Of a stretch of DNA of 64,000 nt, positions 31,590 through 42,372 are shown one piece after another. The translations under genes and the position numbers were made by a program. The stretch is taken from NCBI GenBank assembly GCA_948144175.1, contig CANXME010002068.1, positions 6,006,501-6,070,500 of the forward strand, in the 5' to 3' direction. The notes below the pieces were generated by a model that ran no database searches, was not told the origin of the DNA, and was given only the letters and a program-made list of their open reading frames with translations. This DNA is from Closterium sp. NIES-65 (lineage: Eukaryota; Streptophyta; Zygnematophyceae; Desmidiales; Closteriaceae). Each line of letters opens with the position of its first letter. Positions within the stretch are counted from its first letter, which is position 1.

Positions 31590-34222
31590 TGGCCAAGAAG
31601 AGCGACGTGGCTGAAACGTTGAAGGCGGATTGGTTCCCGATGGTGGAGCGGCAACAAGACCGTCTAGTCAAGTCAATCCGCACCGATCGAGGGGGAGAGT
31701 TCCTGAGCAAGGAGTTTGGGTTGTGGCTGAAGAAGAATGGTATTCGGCACTCCCTCACCATGCCATACTCCCCTGCAATGAACGGCATCGCCGAGCGAGC
31801 GAACCGCACAATCACGGAGGCGGCACGCGGGTTACTCATTAAAGCCGGGCTACCCGACTATTTCTGGCCTGATGCGGTGCGGAGCACGTGTGTGGCTAAG
31901 AACCGAGCCTTGACTGATGTGGGAGCAGACAAATGGGTGCCCTATGTGGAGTGGCTAGGAAGGAAGCCAAAGGTGGATATGCTTCGGGTATTCGGGTGCA
32001 TGTGCATGGCGCTCGTGCCTAAGCATCTTCGGCACAACAAGCTTGGTGCCAAGGCGGTGTGGGCCGTGCACTTGGGCATGGCTCAAAACAGCAAGGGATG
32101 GCTTCTTTGGGACCCATTCACCAAGAAGTTCTTGGTGAGCAGGGACTGCAAGTTCATGGAGAACTTCATGTACAAAGATTGGAAGGCGGAAAATGAGGCG
32201 AAGATAGGCGTGCGGTTTGGGGAGGTGAAGAGTTCCGGCTTGGAGCATGTGGAGCTGCCTTTGGAGCTGAGCAGTGGCAGCACAACCACGAGGCAATCCT
32301 CCCTTGTGAATGGGGGAGAGGAGGCCAATGATGCAGAGGAAGAAGAGGAGGAGGTGCAGCAAGTGAGCGAGCGTGCACCGACACTCCCTTCCCGTACTAC
32401 GAGTGCTCCACGGATTCGAGCCACACCGCAGCAACGCCAAGGCCTTCAAGTCCCTGCAGCTGAGGAGGAAGGAAGGGGGAAGAGGAGAGTTCAACCCCCT
32501 AATAGGCTGAGCTATGATGCGCCGGGAAAGCAGGGCAAGACAGCCCTGGCCGGAGCGGCAATGATGGTCGGAGACGACGAGGAGAGTGACTACGAGGAGT
32601 GTGCCTTCGCGTTCTTCTCTCCGGTGTAGATGCCGGGAGAACCAGCAACTCTCAAGGAGGCTTTGGAGAGTAGTGATGCTGAGGAGTGGAAGAAGGCCAT
32701 GGAGAGTGAGCTGAAGAGCATCGAGGAGAATGACACGTTTGAATTGGTGGAGCTAACGGAGGGGCGTACGGCGTTAACGTCCAAGTGGCTCTTCAAAATC
32801 AAGTCGGATGCCGACGGCAAGATCGAGCGCTACAAGTCTAGGCTTGCAGCCAAGGGGTACCAGCAGAAGGAGAAGGTGGACTTCAAGGAGCTGTTTGCCC
32901 CTGTGGTGAAGCCGACGACGCTGCGAACCCTATTCGCGGGAGCCGCCATCAAAGGATGGGTAGTAAAACAAATGGACATCGTAACGGCATTCCTTAACGG
33001 CATCCTTGAGGAGGAGATTTTTATGGCGCAGCCAGAGGGGTTTGATGATGGTAGTGGCAGAGTGTGGAAGCTGAAGAAGGCCCTCTATGGGCTGAAGCAG
33101 GCCCCTAGGCAATGGTACATGAAGCTGCGCGAAGTGTTGGAGGAGATCGGCTTCACTCCCTCAACGGCCGATCACTCCTTGTTCATGCTTGGCGAGGGGG
33201 AGCAGAGGAGCTTCATGGTGGTTTATGTGGATGACATTCTTATATTCTCACCCTCCTCTGACCTTGTGAAGGAGGTGATGCTGAAGCTGCATGACAAGTT
33301 CAAGTGCAAGTCCCTTGGTGACGTGAACTTCTACCTTGGGCTCCACATCGAACGAGACGTGGAGAAGCGGAGCATGCGAGTGCACCAACGGAAGTACCTG
33401 GAGGCGTTGGCTGCCAACTTCGGCCAGAGTGAAGGTCATGTGGCTACTCCCTTTCCCTCTGGGTTCAAGTGTGTGAAGGGACCAGAGGAGGAGAGCATTT
33501 GTGAAGAGGAGAGGCGCCGTTTTCACTCGTTGGTGGGCAGCCTCATGTATGCGGCGGTAAACACCCGACCGGACGTCGCGTTTGCTACCGGGCAGCTGGC
33601 TAAAGTTGTGCAATGCCCTAATGAGGAGTAGGTAGCAGCTGGAATGAGGGTGGCCAAGTATCTTGGCCAAACACCGACCGTTGGGCTGCAATACTCGGCG
33701 GCAGCACAAAGGCGCCAAAAGGGCGCGGATGGTGTTGAGCCCGGGCGTTTGTTCCTCACCGCCTACTCGGATGCTTCATATGCATCGGAACCAGAGGACA
33801 TGACAAGTGTGGGAGGCTTCATATGCTGTGTTGGTGGAGCCCCAACTGCTTGGGAGAGCAAGAAGCAGGTTGACCAAGCTTTGAGCTCGGTGGAGTCCGA
33901 GTACATGGCACTCTTCCGTGCCGTACGGGAGATTGTGTGGCAGCGGCGTTTGTTGGCTGAATTGGGGGAGGAGCAGCAAGGACCTACCCCACTCTACTGT
34001 GACAGCCAGGGTGCCATTGCTCTTGCTAAGAACCCTGTGTTGCATGGACTCACAAAGCACATGAGGGTGAAGTGGCATTGGACGAGGAGCATGGTGACCG
34101 CGGGTGAAGTTGAGTTGCGGTACGTGAAGACCACGGGGCAGCCGGCCGACATGATGACTAAGAGGCTGGTGGAGCAGCAGCATTGGAAGTGTTGCAAGCT
34201 GGCTGGGATGGCTCTGAACTAA
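31590..34222 (+). pseudogene. pol: Copia-B integrase core to RNase H (3' part of split polyprotein)
   Basis: It is in frame with 23754-25890 once Copia-C and one CGTGC are removed. Integrase: IRTDRGGEFLSKEF, YSPAMNGIAERANR, VFGCMCMALVP. An acidic linker follows, then TAG at 32627-32629, immediately followed by ATG. RT: SKWLFKIKSDADGKIERYKS, MDIVTAFLNG, YGLKQAPRQW, VYVDDILIF. A second TAG is at 33629-33631 (NEE-stop-VAAG, probably a former CAG). RNase H: AYSDASYASE, SVESEYMAL, CDSQGAIALA, GLTKHMRVKWHW. The only lesions are these two TAG codons and the Copia-C insertion. Confidence 0.92.
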
Positions 34223-34252
34223 GAGAGTAACATATCCTAAGGCCAACAATCC

Positions 34253-34263
34253 GAGGGGGAGTT
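34253..34263 (+). other. Copia-B polypurine tract
   Basis: GAGGGGGAGTT directly precedes the 3' LTR at 34264. Confidence 0.85.
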
Positions 34264-35063
34264 TGTTGGTGCAACCGTACGGTTTGCACTCGGCTTGTTG
34301 TCCGTGTGCGTGCATGTGTGTGTGTATGGAATGGTATGAGGGCATGGGATAATATATATTTCATGCTTATAATTGTGTGTGTGTTGAGTCAATAGCGAGT
34401 TATCGCTAGACGCGTGTTACGCGGTCGTTTGTGTCTCGCACGCGGTTTCTATTTTGTTGTGCGCGGTTCCTATTTTGTCCTGTGTCGAACGTTCGGCGTG
34501 TCGCAGGTGTGTGTAGAAGACACATCAAGAACTCAAGGATGAGTTTGTGATGAAGAGCCCGAGCCTTGGTGTCAAGCCTCAAGTGATTTCGAAGCTCGCC
34601 AAAAGGGTGCACCTCAAGATATTGAAGATAGTTACATTACTTTGTGTAGTGTAACATTTCACTTGGTGTAGGCCCTAGTGAAGGGTAGTTTCGAGACCCT
34701 TCGTGGTTGGGGACAGTGTGGCACTGTTCCACATCACTGTACCTCGGCTCTTGGGGATTGTAGGAGCTGGGAGTCATTCCCAACTCGTAACTCTTCCTAA
34801 CTCTTCCTATCTTGTGTTCCAAGACTATGTTGCTGCCATAGTGCTGTTCGTTCAAACCGACGCTGTGTCGTCAATACTTGGTCAAATCGTGCGATCTAAA
34901 TTGCCTAGTGTAGGCGAGAATAAGAAGCTCCAGATCCAAGTTGAAACAAGTCATTTGATGTTGTGACCAAAACGATATGAACGTTTGAAGCCGCTGTGCA
35001 GAAATCCGACTATGCACTCTATCTTTCGTTTTAGGCACATTGGAGCCTACTGTGACTATAACA
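34264..35063 (+). repeat. Copia-B 3' LTR
   Basis: 800 bp, TGTTGGTGCAACC...GACTATAACA, followed by the GTTGA duplication and then resumed Copia-2 pol. Confidence 0.93.
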
Positions 35064-36845
35064 GTTGACTTTGCTGCTGCCTGTCGTCTAGACTTCGCAG
35101 CTAGTCTTGTTGCTAAGTCTGAGTCTGTCTGTCCTCCATCCGTCGGGGGTGAGTGTGCTCGTGGCACGGACGTCCTTGAGGACATGCAGGAGGACTTTGA
35201 GTGTCTTGCAGTCGCTGCGCCTCATCTCGTGGCCATGCTGCTTGCCCCTGAGGGAGACCCGGATGCTCCAGACATCCTGACCCCACGCTCTTACGCTGAG
35301 GCGATCGCAGGTGAGTACTCGTCTCAGTGGCAGACAGCCATGGACGCAGAGATGGCATCCTGGAAGTCCACAGGCACTTACGTCGACGCAGTTCCCCCTC
35401 CTGGGGCGAGCGTAGTCGTTGGCATGTGGTTTTTGAGGGTGAAGCGGCCGCCGGGTTCACCGCCTGTCTTCAAGGCTCGTTACGTTGCTAGAGGCTTCAG
35501 TCAGCGACAGGGAGTCGACTTCTTCCAGACCTTCTCCCCCACCCCGAAGATGACCACTCTTCGGGTGCTGCTGCACGTTGCCGCTCAGCGTGACTACGAG
35601 CTTCACTCCCTGGACTTCAGCACAACGTTCTTATAGGGCAGTCTGCACGAGGAGATCTGGCTGGACCGCCCACCTGGCTTCACTGGGTCATTCCCTCCTG
35701 GTACCCAGTAGAGCCTCCACCGGCCAGTCCACGGTCTCCGTCAGGCGCCTCGTAAGTGGCACGACACACTGAGGACGACACTTGCGGCTCTTGGGTTAGC
35801 ACCTTCCACTGCTGACCCGCGGCTGTTTCTGCGCACCGACACTTCGTTGCCACCGTTCTACATCCTCGTGTATGTCGACGACTTGGTCTTTGCCACTGCT
35901 AATACTGAGGCTCTCGTCCTTGTGAAGTCGGAGCTGCAGAAGAGACACACGTGCACAGACCTGGGTGAGATGCGCAGCTACCTTGGCCTGTAGATCACCC
36001 GGGACAGAGCACGGCGCACCATCACACTGACTCAGTCGCACATGGTGCAGCAGGTCCTTCAGCGCTTCGGCTTCACTTGGTCCTTTCCACATTCCACTCC
36101 CCTAGCTACACGTCACTCGCTCTCAGCTCCACCTTCGGACGAGTCTGTAGAGCCGAGTGGTCCTTACCCAGAGCTAGTGGGCTACCTCATGTACCTGATG
36201 ACGTGCACTCGTCCTGAACTTTCGTACCCTCTTGGCCTTCTGGCACGCTACGTGGCTCCTGATAGGCACCAAAAGGTACACATGGATGCTACGAAGAGGG
36301 TATTGTGCTACTTGTGCAGTACATGGGGCTCGTGCTTGGAGGGCGGAGCTCAGTTGTCCTCACTGGGCACTCAGACGCTTCTTGGGTTGACGATCTGGCT
36401 ACGCAGCGGTCGTCACAGGGTTACACGTTCAGCCTTGGCTCAGGCTTTGTTTCTTGGCGGTCTACTTGCTCAACTTCTGTTCTCAGCTTTAGTTGTGAGG
36501 CAAAGATCTACGCCACAGCCATGGCTGCACAGGAGTTACGTTGGCTCACCTACCTGCTGATCGACTTGGGAGAGAGGCCTTGTTCTCCTCCAATGCTGTA
36601 CGTCAACAACAAGGCTGCCATTGCCTTGTATCTGGAGCATAGATTTGAGCACAGAACAAAGCACATTGCTCTGCGTTACTTCCTTGCTTGAGAGTTGCAG
36701 TAGCGTGGTCAGCTTCGTGTCGGTCACGTGCCCACCCGGCCAACACGGCTGATGTGTTCACCAAGGCCCTTCCGGCTGGTGATCATCAGCTCTTCTGCAC
36801 TTCTCTAGGCCTGGTGCCTATGTTTCCTCACTTACTGTAGACTTT
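35064..36845 (+). pseudogene. pol: Copia-2 reverse transcriptase and RNase H (after the Copia-B insertion)
   Basis: It starts VDFAAACRLDFAASLVAKSE and aligns with Copia-1 from about 15840. RT motifs: VKRPPGSPPVFKARYVARGF and LVYVDDLVFATANT (catalytic DD kept). In-frame TAGs at 35634-35636 and 35991-35993 replace CAG in Copia-1, and one at about 35708-35710 replaces TGG. A frameshift follows near 36330. RNase H keeps HSDASWVDDLATQRSSQGYT, CEAKIYATAMA and EHRTKHIALRYFLA before further stops. Confidence 0.88.
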
Positions 36846-37068
36846 GGTTGTACTATGATATATAAATATAAATATATATACCTGCATGTACACTCTTGCT
36901 AGGTAGTGATCACTGTACTTTTGTTGTTGCATATATATCTCTGCATGTGAACTGGCCTTGCGGCCCGCTTGCTTGTGCTTAGAGTGTGTAGTGACGTAGT
37001 GATCCACCCTGAGCTTGCAGTGCTTTTCTTGACTGGTCTTGTGATCCCTTGTTCTCCCCCACTTTGCC

Positions 37069-37078
37069 TATGGGGGTG
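37069..37078 (+). other. Copia-2 polypurine tract
   Basis: TATGGGGGTG abuts the 3' LTR start at 37079 and is identical to the Copia-1 tract. Confidence 0.85.
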
Positions 37079-37358
37079 TGTCAAACTATATATATGCTTT
37101 GTAATTGGGTGTAGGCTGTAGTGGGGTAGCCAATGTGGGGTACAACCCCCTTAGGTTTATACTTGTACCAAACTTTCTCCATAGTCTATCATGTCAGAAT
37201 GTTATTATCTAGCCTGTAGTGGGGTGCTCTATAGCGGGTACAACCCAGTTAGGGTTTGCTATATGTATCTCAACTGCTGCTAGTGAAACCCCTCTTTTCT
37301 GTTTCTAAACTTTGTACTGCTACTTCTGATACATCATTCCTGCTCGTTGATTCTAACA
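37079..37358 (+). repeat. Copia-2 3' LTR, enlarged by an inserted solo LTR
   Basis: TGTCAAAC...TTCTAACA. Without the insert at 37192-37333 it equals the 135-bp 5' LTR with a few substitutions. It is followed by CAACC. Confidence 0.9.
37192..37333 (+). mobile_element. Solo LTR of a related short-LTR copia family
   Basis: TGTCAGAATG...TCTGATACA, about 142 bp, containing GTAGTGGGGTGCTC and GGGTACAAC. ATCAT repeats at 37188-37192 and 37333-37337 overlap its termini and mark the insertion within the Copia-2 3' LTR. A close relative lies at 43570-43709. Confidence 0.8.
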
Positions 37359-37363
37359 CAACC

Positions 37364-37702
37364 AGCACTCGCTGGTGATTCAAAACTTTTGGGTTGACAA
37401 AAGTATACGAATTCCAGCCTATGTGAGATCTATGCCACTACGCTCTACAGGCAGCATAATACGTAGCTGAGCACATTGCGACTCAACAGCCAGCGCAAAT
37501 TACCCCCGTTTCCGACACAAACCTAGATGCGTGGGGCAGTTTAGTGTAATTATAGGGATAAACCAATGTCAGTCCCGCCCTATCACGCGGCTATCCCGCA
37601 GGACCTTCTCTCACGGCCTTGCCTCGTCGTCCGTCGTGCCGCCTCACGACGTTGCCTCCTCACGCCACTGTGAACGCGCACGACTCGTCTCAAACTGCCG
37701 AA
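37364..37702. other. Unassigned stretch between Copia-2 and the Gypsy-2 remnant
   Basis: No open gene. CEIYATTLYRQH in one frame recalls RNase H CEAEIYA-type segments and might continue the relic at 17940-18202 into which Copia-2 inserted. The rest is unrecognised. Confidence 0.35.
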
Positions 37703-38390
37703 CATGACCCAACAGTCACCGTTTTACCCGAACTACAGACAAGACCCCACAGTACCCATGACCCCAAATTCTGACAACCCGGTGCCATGCGCCAACAGTT
37801 CGCTGAAATTTTGCAAGCAGCACGGACCCAGACAGCAGACGCAATATAAAAATCAAACATCATCGCTAAATGCAACGCCGACCGCCACCGCCGACCTGTC
37901 ACTTACCAGCCCGACGACCTAGTTTTACTCGACACACAGAACCTCCGCCTGCCCATCTCCCCAAAACTCCACCCCCGATATTGCGGGCCATTTCGCATCA
38001 GCCACATGATCACACCTGTCACCGCCCACCTCCTCCTCCCTGCTGACTAGTACGTCAGCCCGTCCTTCCACGTCAGCCTGCTTCGCCCTTACGTGCCATC
38101 CACCAGCCAACTGCCTTGCAACCGCCTAGCCAGCATGACGCGACCGCCGACCGAGCCAATAATCACACCCTAGAAAATTCTGAGCCACCGAGTTCGTGAC
38201 CCACGGGGAGCTCGAAGGATCGAATTTTTGATCTGCTGGAGAGTTCGAACGCCCACTGAAGACAACTGGGTTCCCCTGGACAGAGTTGAGAACCACCCCG
38301 TCCTCACCGAGTATCTGCGCAGCCGAAATTTTTGGGATGTACACACGCTTTCGTAAGGAGGACCTCTTTAGGGGGGGGGGGGGGGGATAG
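37703..38390 (+). pseudogene. Gypsy-2 remnant: integrase tail and chromodomain
   Basis: QSPFYPNYRQDPTVPMTPNS aligns with the Gypsy-1 and Gypsy-3 integrase tails (PFYLNYGQNPTVPMM in Gypsy-3). Downstream, in a broken frame, comes a chromodomain-like segment parallel to Gypsy-1 49934-50108, ending with a G16 run (38371-38386) before the LTR. It is truncated 5' and has several frameshifts. Confidence 0.8.
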
Positions 38391-38740
38391 TGCAGGGAAA
38401 ACTCATTTTCCATACTTCGCGTCCCTGCTCAGCGCGTACACCACTGTTCCTGCCAACAACACCCAACAGTAATTTGTTACCACTCGCGACACTCGCCTCG
38501 ACACTGTTCCCGCCACTGTTCACGACGCGACCCAACCTCACGGTCCGGTTGGTAACCCGCGCCCCGGACCTCCGCCTCGACATTTCCCAACCTCGGCGCT
38601 AGGCCCGTCACGCACCCCATTTTCCATACACTACCGTTACCATTTAGTTTCGCTATGTATTCTTCGCTCATGCCTTTGCTCATTGTACTCTTGCTTCGAT
38701 AGTGCAGTTCTTGCTTGCCCACTCAATTGCATTCGTAACA
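38391..38740 (+). repeat. Gypsy-2 3' LTR
   Basis: TGCAGGGAAAACTC...CATTCGTAACA, 350 bp, directly after the poly-G polypurine tract. Its 3' part recurs at 42997-43203. It ends with the same CGTAACA as the Gypsy-1 LTR, but its 5' half differs. Confidence 0.8.
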
Positions 38741-39066
38741 GAGAGCCACAAATCTTTATCCTGTTTATAACAGGTTCTTCCTGTTCGTTTATCTTTCCAT
38801 TGAATGCTATTAATGTGGAAAGATTCGAATATTTATTATATTTGTTATTATATTCATTAGTAGTGTTTGTTATTATATTCAATTGGCACTATCATTTATT
38901 TCAGTGAGTTTGTTGATAAGCATGTCAACTAGTTGGAAAGTGTGTTTGTGAGCGTGTTGTCATGTGACACTACTTTCCAATCTTATGTGTTTTTTTGTTT
39001 GCCCGGGTAGCTTGAAATTCACGCCATATTGTGAAAACCGTTTCGTGCCTTGTATCGCTTTCGCAC
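38741..39066 (+). repeat. Direct repeat copy A (flank of the Gypsy-2 LTR)
   Basis: Starts gagagccacaaatctttatc and ends gaaaaccgtttcgtgcctt plus a short tail. It is repeated in direct orientation at 43204-43927 (which has a 372-bp insert). Together with the adjoining LTR end it forms a duplicated block of about 530 bp. Confidence 0.85.
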
Positions 39067-39740
39067 CTCATTCCCGCTCCCCATTACCCCTTCTCGCCAC
39101 CCCATATCCCCTTCCCGCCTCCCTTTTACCCAGTTTCCCCCCTTTCTCCCTCTCGTTACCCCCCCTTCTCCCTCTCGTTTCCCCCCCTCCCCCTCTCGTT
39201 TACCCCCCTTCCCCCTCTTGTTTCCCCCCCTTCTCCCTCTCATTTCCCCCCTTGCTCACTCTCATGTCCCCCCTTTCCCCTTCTCATTTCCCCCCATTCT
39301 CGCTCTCATTTCCCCTCATGCTCCCCATCATTCCCCCCCTTTCCCCCTCTCGTTTCCCTCCCATACACTTGCTCATTTCCCCCCCTTCTCCCTCTCATTC
39401 CCCCCCCCCCCCCCCTGCTCCCTCTCATCTCCCCCCCTTCTCCTTCCCGTCTCCCCCCCTTCTCCATCTCGTTTCCCCCCCTTCTCCCTCTCATTTCCCC
39501 CCCTTATCCCGCTCATTGCCCCCCTTTCTCCTTCTCATTTCCATCCGTTCTCCCCCTCATTCCTCCGATGCGCCCCCTCTTTCCCCCCTTTGTCTCCCTC
39601 TCATTTCCCCCCCTGCTCCCTGTCATGCCCCCCCTTTCTCCCGCTCATTTCCCCCCTTCTCCCTCTCATTCCCCCCCCTGCTCCCTGTCATGTCCTCTCT
39701 TTCTCTCGATCAATTCCCCCCTTCTCCCGCTCATTTCGTC
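39067..39740. repeat. Pyrimidine-rich degenerate minisatellite
   Basis: Units of about 20 bp on the pattern ccccccttctccctctcatt are repeated over roughly 670 bp. They are almost purely C/T on the plus strand. All three forward frames stay open for long distances because the repeat lacks stops. Not coding. Confidence 0.9.
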
Positions 39741-39923
39741 GCCTATCGAGAGGCCGCGCCTCCCGAAAGTAAGCGACAAGAGGCCGCACTGAAACTGCCA
39801 GTCCACCATAAGTCTCTCCTCATCCCCCCCGCTCGTCATCGCGAGGGAAGGCCCCATCACATGATCATCGCTTGTCACGTGGCTCAGTGCGGCATTGCCC
39901 TGCCGCACAGGTTCCACACAATG

Positions 39924-40380
39924 CATTACCCCTTCCCCTCCCTGCATTACCCTTCCCCTCCCTGCATTACCCTTCCCCTCCCTGCATTACCCTTCCCCTC
40001 CCTGCATTACCCTTCCCCTCCCTGCATTACCCTTCCCCTCCCTGCATTACCCTTCCCCTCCCTGCATTACCCTTCCCCTCCCTGCATTACCCTTCCCCTC
40101 CCTGCATTACCCTTCCCCTCCATGCATTACCCTTCCCCTCCCTGCATTACCCTTCCCCTCCATGCATTACCCTTCCCCTCCCTGCATTACCCATCCCCTC
40201 CCTGCATTACCCTTCCCCTCCCTGCATTACCTATCCCCTCCCTGCATTACCCTTCCCCTCCCTGCATTACCCTTCCCCTCCCTGCATTACCCTTCCCCTC
40301 ATTGCATTACCCTTCCCCTCCCTGCATTACCCTTCCCCTCCCTGCATTACCCTTCCCCTCCCTGCATTACCCTTCCCCCC
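39924..40380. repeat. 20-bp perfect tandem array, about 23 units
   Basis: cattacccttcccctccctg is repeated head-to-tail with only a few single-base variants (catgcattac, cattgcattac, cccatcccc). The complementary strand has regularly spaced G-runs (GGGAGGGGAAGGG). The 60-bp translation period gives open forward frames of no meaning. There are no spacers, so it is not a CRISPR array. Confidence 0.95.
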
Positions 40381-40748
40381 TCTTTTTCACAATCCTCCTG
40401 CCTTACCCTCTTTTCCCCTCTCCTGCTGCCTTTCTCTCTTTTCAGCTCTCTTCTTACCTTACCTCATTTCCCCTCTCTTCCAGCCCTTCCCACTTTTCTG
40501 CAATCTTCCTGCCTTTCCCTCTTTTTTCCTCTCTTCCCCATCTCCCACTCTTGTCACCAAACCTCTGTGTCCCACCTAATCCTCCGTTCCTGCCTCTCCA
40601 CCTTTCCATCCTGTTTTCCCATCTCTCCCCCCTTTGTTACCACTTCGAGCAGGACAAGTTCAGGTTCAGCAGAGCTAGGCAGCTTATTGGGAGCAGCATC
40701 AACACAAGTGTTGGACAAATGATGACCAGCTAGAGCAGAGGACAGCCC
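40381..40748. other. Pyrimidine-rich then unassigned sequence
   Basis: C/T-rich to about 40635, then about 110 bp of mixed sequence ending at the AGCCC target site of the LTR element at 40749. No gene seen. Confidence 0.4.
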
Positions 40749-40879
40749 TGTGAAGAAACCGAGAAATGAAGAAGAGGGGGTTCACTAGCAAACACTGGGA
40801 TACATATAGCAAACCCTAAAAGGGTTGTACTCACTAAAGAGTACCCCACTGTAGACTAGAGAAACATAATATTCTGACA
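40749..40879 (-). repeat. 3' LTR of the non-autonomous element
   Basis: 131 bp on the minus strand, TGTCAGAATATT...CTTCACA; near-identical to 42373-42503. Confidence 0.9.
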
Positions 40880-41087
40880 CACCCCCATAGTCAAAGTGGG
40901 GTGTAATCAGCACAACAAGCAAAGCAGAACAAGCTCAGGGTGGATCACAATGTCACCACACATTCTGAGCACAAGTACAAGAAGCAACAGTTTAAAGTTC
41001 ACAAATGTAAGCAAAGCAAGAGGCTATCGCAGAGGGCAAGTGTGGAGGAGGAGGGACTATGAGAGGAGAGGAGGTAGTGGGCGGCAG

Positions 41088-41385
41088 CTGAAGCTGCTGG
41101 CACACAGCGCAACTGGAGCAACTGGCACACGGGCAACTGGAGCAACTGGCACACTGGCAACTGGAGCAACTGGCACACGGGCAACTGGAGCAACTGGCAC
41201 ACTAGCAACTGGAGCAACTAGCACACGGGCTACTGGAGTAACTGGCTCTGCGGCTAACTCTGAGCGGCAGGAGCAACGGACTCACGGGCGACTGGAGCAA
41301 CGGGCTCACGGGCGACTGGCGCAACGGGCTCACGGGCGATTGGCGCAACGGTCTCACGGGCGACTGGAGCTGCGGGCTTCACGGC
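41088..41385. repeat. 24-bp tandem repeats in the non-autonomous element
   Basis: Two related blocks: caactggcacacgggcaact plus four bases (about 41095-41235), and caacgggctcacgggcgact plus four bases (about 41270-41370). Both have a 24-bp period. Confidence 0.85.
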
Positions 41386-41859
41386 GGCCACCCCCTTCAA
41401 CCTCCCCAAACTATCCCACCCCCATTTCACACACCCCCTACTGCACCCCTAGGTTCACTCACACCCCACCCCCTAGCACCACTCCGTCGACTCCCACACA
41501 CCCACCCCCCTCAGCGGCAGCTGCAGCAGTGGGAGACAGAGGAGGAGGAGGAGCAGGGGAGACCACACACCCTCCACCCCCTACTCGCCACCCCCAAACC
41601 CTAACACAGGGCAGGGCGGGATGGCGGGTAGGGAGGTTACGGGGGGGGGGGGGGGGGGGGAAGGGGGGGGGCCGACGCGCGGCCTCCCAGGGCGCCAAAA
41701 CAGGCGGCAGAAGGGGCGGCGCTCGCCCCCCTCCCCCAGGTCGCGGCCCCCTCAGGTCGCCTCGACAGGCGATGGGAAAAGGGGGGTGGGCGGTGCACGT
41801 GCCCCCGGTGCGCCGCGACTGGCGACGAAGCATGGCCGGGGCGGGGCCGGGGCAGGGTC

Positions 41860-42290
41860 GAGGAAGGGCCGAAAGGGGCGGCGACAGGGCCGCAAGTGGC
41901 GGCGACGAGGCCGCTGGAGGCGGCGACGGGGCCGATAGGGGCGGCGACGGGGCCGCTAGGGTCGGCGACGGGGCCGCTGGCGGCGACGGGGCCGCTAGGG
42001 TCGGCAACGGGGCCGCTGGCGGCGCCGACGGGGCCGTTAGGGGCGGCGACGGGGCCGCTTGGGTCGGCGACGGGGCCGCTGGCGGCGGCGACGGGGCCGA
42101 TAGGGGCGGCGACGGGGCCGCGAAGGGGCCGCGAGGGGCCTGGAAGGGCGGCGACGGGCCGCGAAGGGGCCGCAAGGGGCATGAAAGGGGCGGCAACGGG
42201 GCCGCGAAGGGGCCGCGAGGGGCCGAGAAGGGCGGCGACGGGGCCGCGAGGGGTGGCGATGGGGCCACTAAGGGTCGCGAGAGGGGCACG
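41860..42290. repeat. GC-rich leader repeats (cggcgacggggccgctaggg type)
   Basis: Degenerate units such as ggggcggcgacggggccgct. The same repeat type fills the Copia-4 leader at about 57180-57660, which links the two elements. Long open frames on both strands are compositional. Confidence 0.88.
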
Positions 42291-42372
42291 CCACGGGGCG
42301 TGTAGTGCACAGAGTAGCAGCGGAAGCAGCGAGGTGGGCCCACAGGCCAGGACCGTAGATGCTCTGATAGCA

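Larger units (their letters stand above)
22893..35063 (+). mobile_element. Copia-B, nested in Copia-2
   Basis: LTRs of 828 bp (22893-23720) and 800 bp (34264-35063) are flanked by GTTGA (22888-22892 and 35064-35068). It interrupts Copia-2 pol just before VDFAAACRLDFAASL. The element is split by Copia-C at 25891-31584. With Copia-C removed, gag-pol is one continuous frame of 1,590 codons interrupted only by two TAG codons. It is a different lineage from the short-LTR elements: AT-richer, long LTRs, canonical zinc knuckle. Confidence 0.94.
18203..37358 (+). mobile_element. Copia-2, outermost element of a three-level nest
   Basis: The ends are 135-bp LTRs flanked by the perfect duplication CAACC (18198-18202 and 37359-37363). 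The 3' LTR is enlarged by a small solo LTR. The internal region is split at 22893-35063 by Copia-B. Without the inserts the element is about 6.8 kb and belongs to the same short-LTR lineage as Copia-1, -4 and -5. Most of gag is missing. Confidence 0.92.

Noticed and set aside
39924-40380. Possible CRISPR array
   Set aside because: 20-bp units are directly adjacent with no spacers, and the context is eukaryotic transposons.
38964-40733. 589-codon Pro/Leu/Ser/His-rich open frame
   Set aside because: It runs through two pyrimidine-rich repeat arrays that lack stops in all forward frames. No start context, domain or conserved relative.
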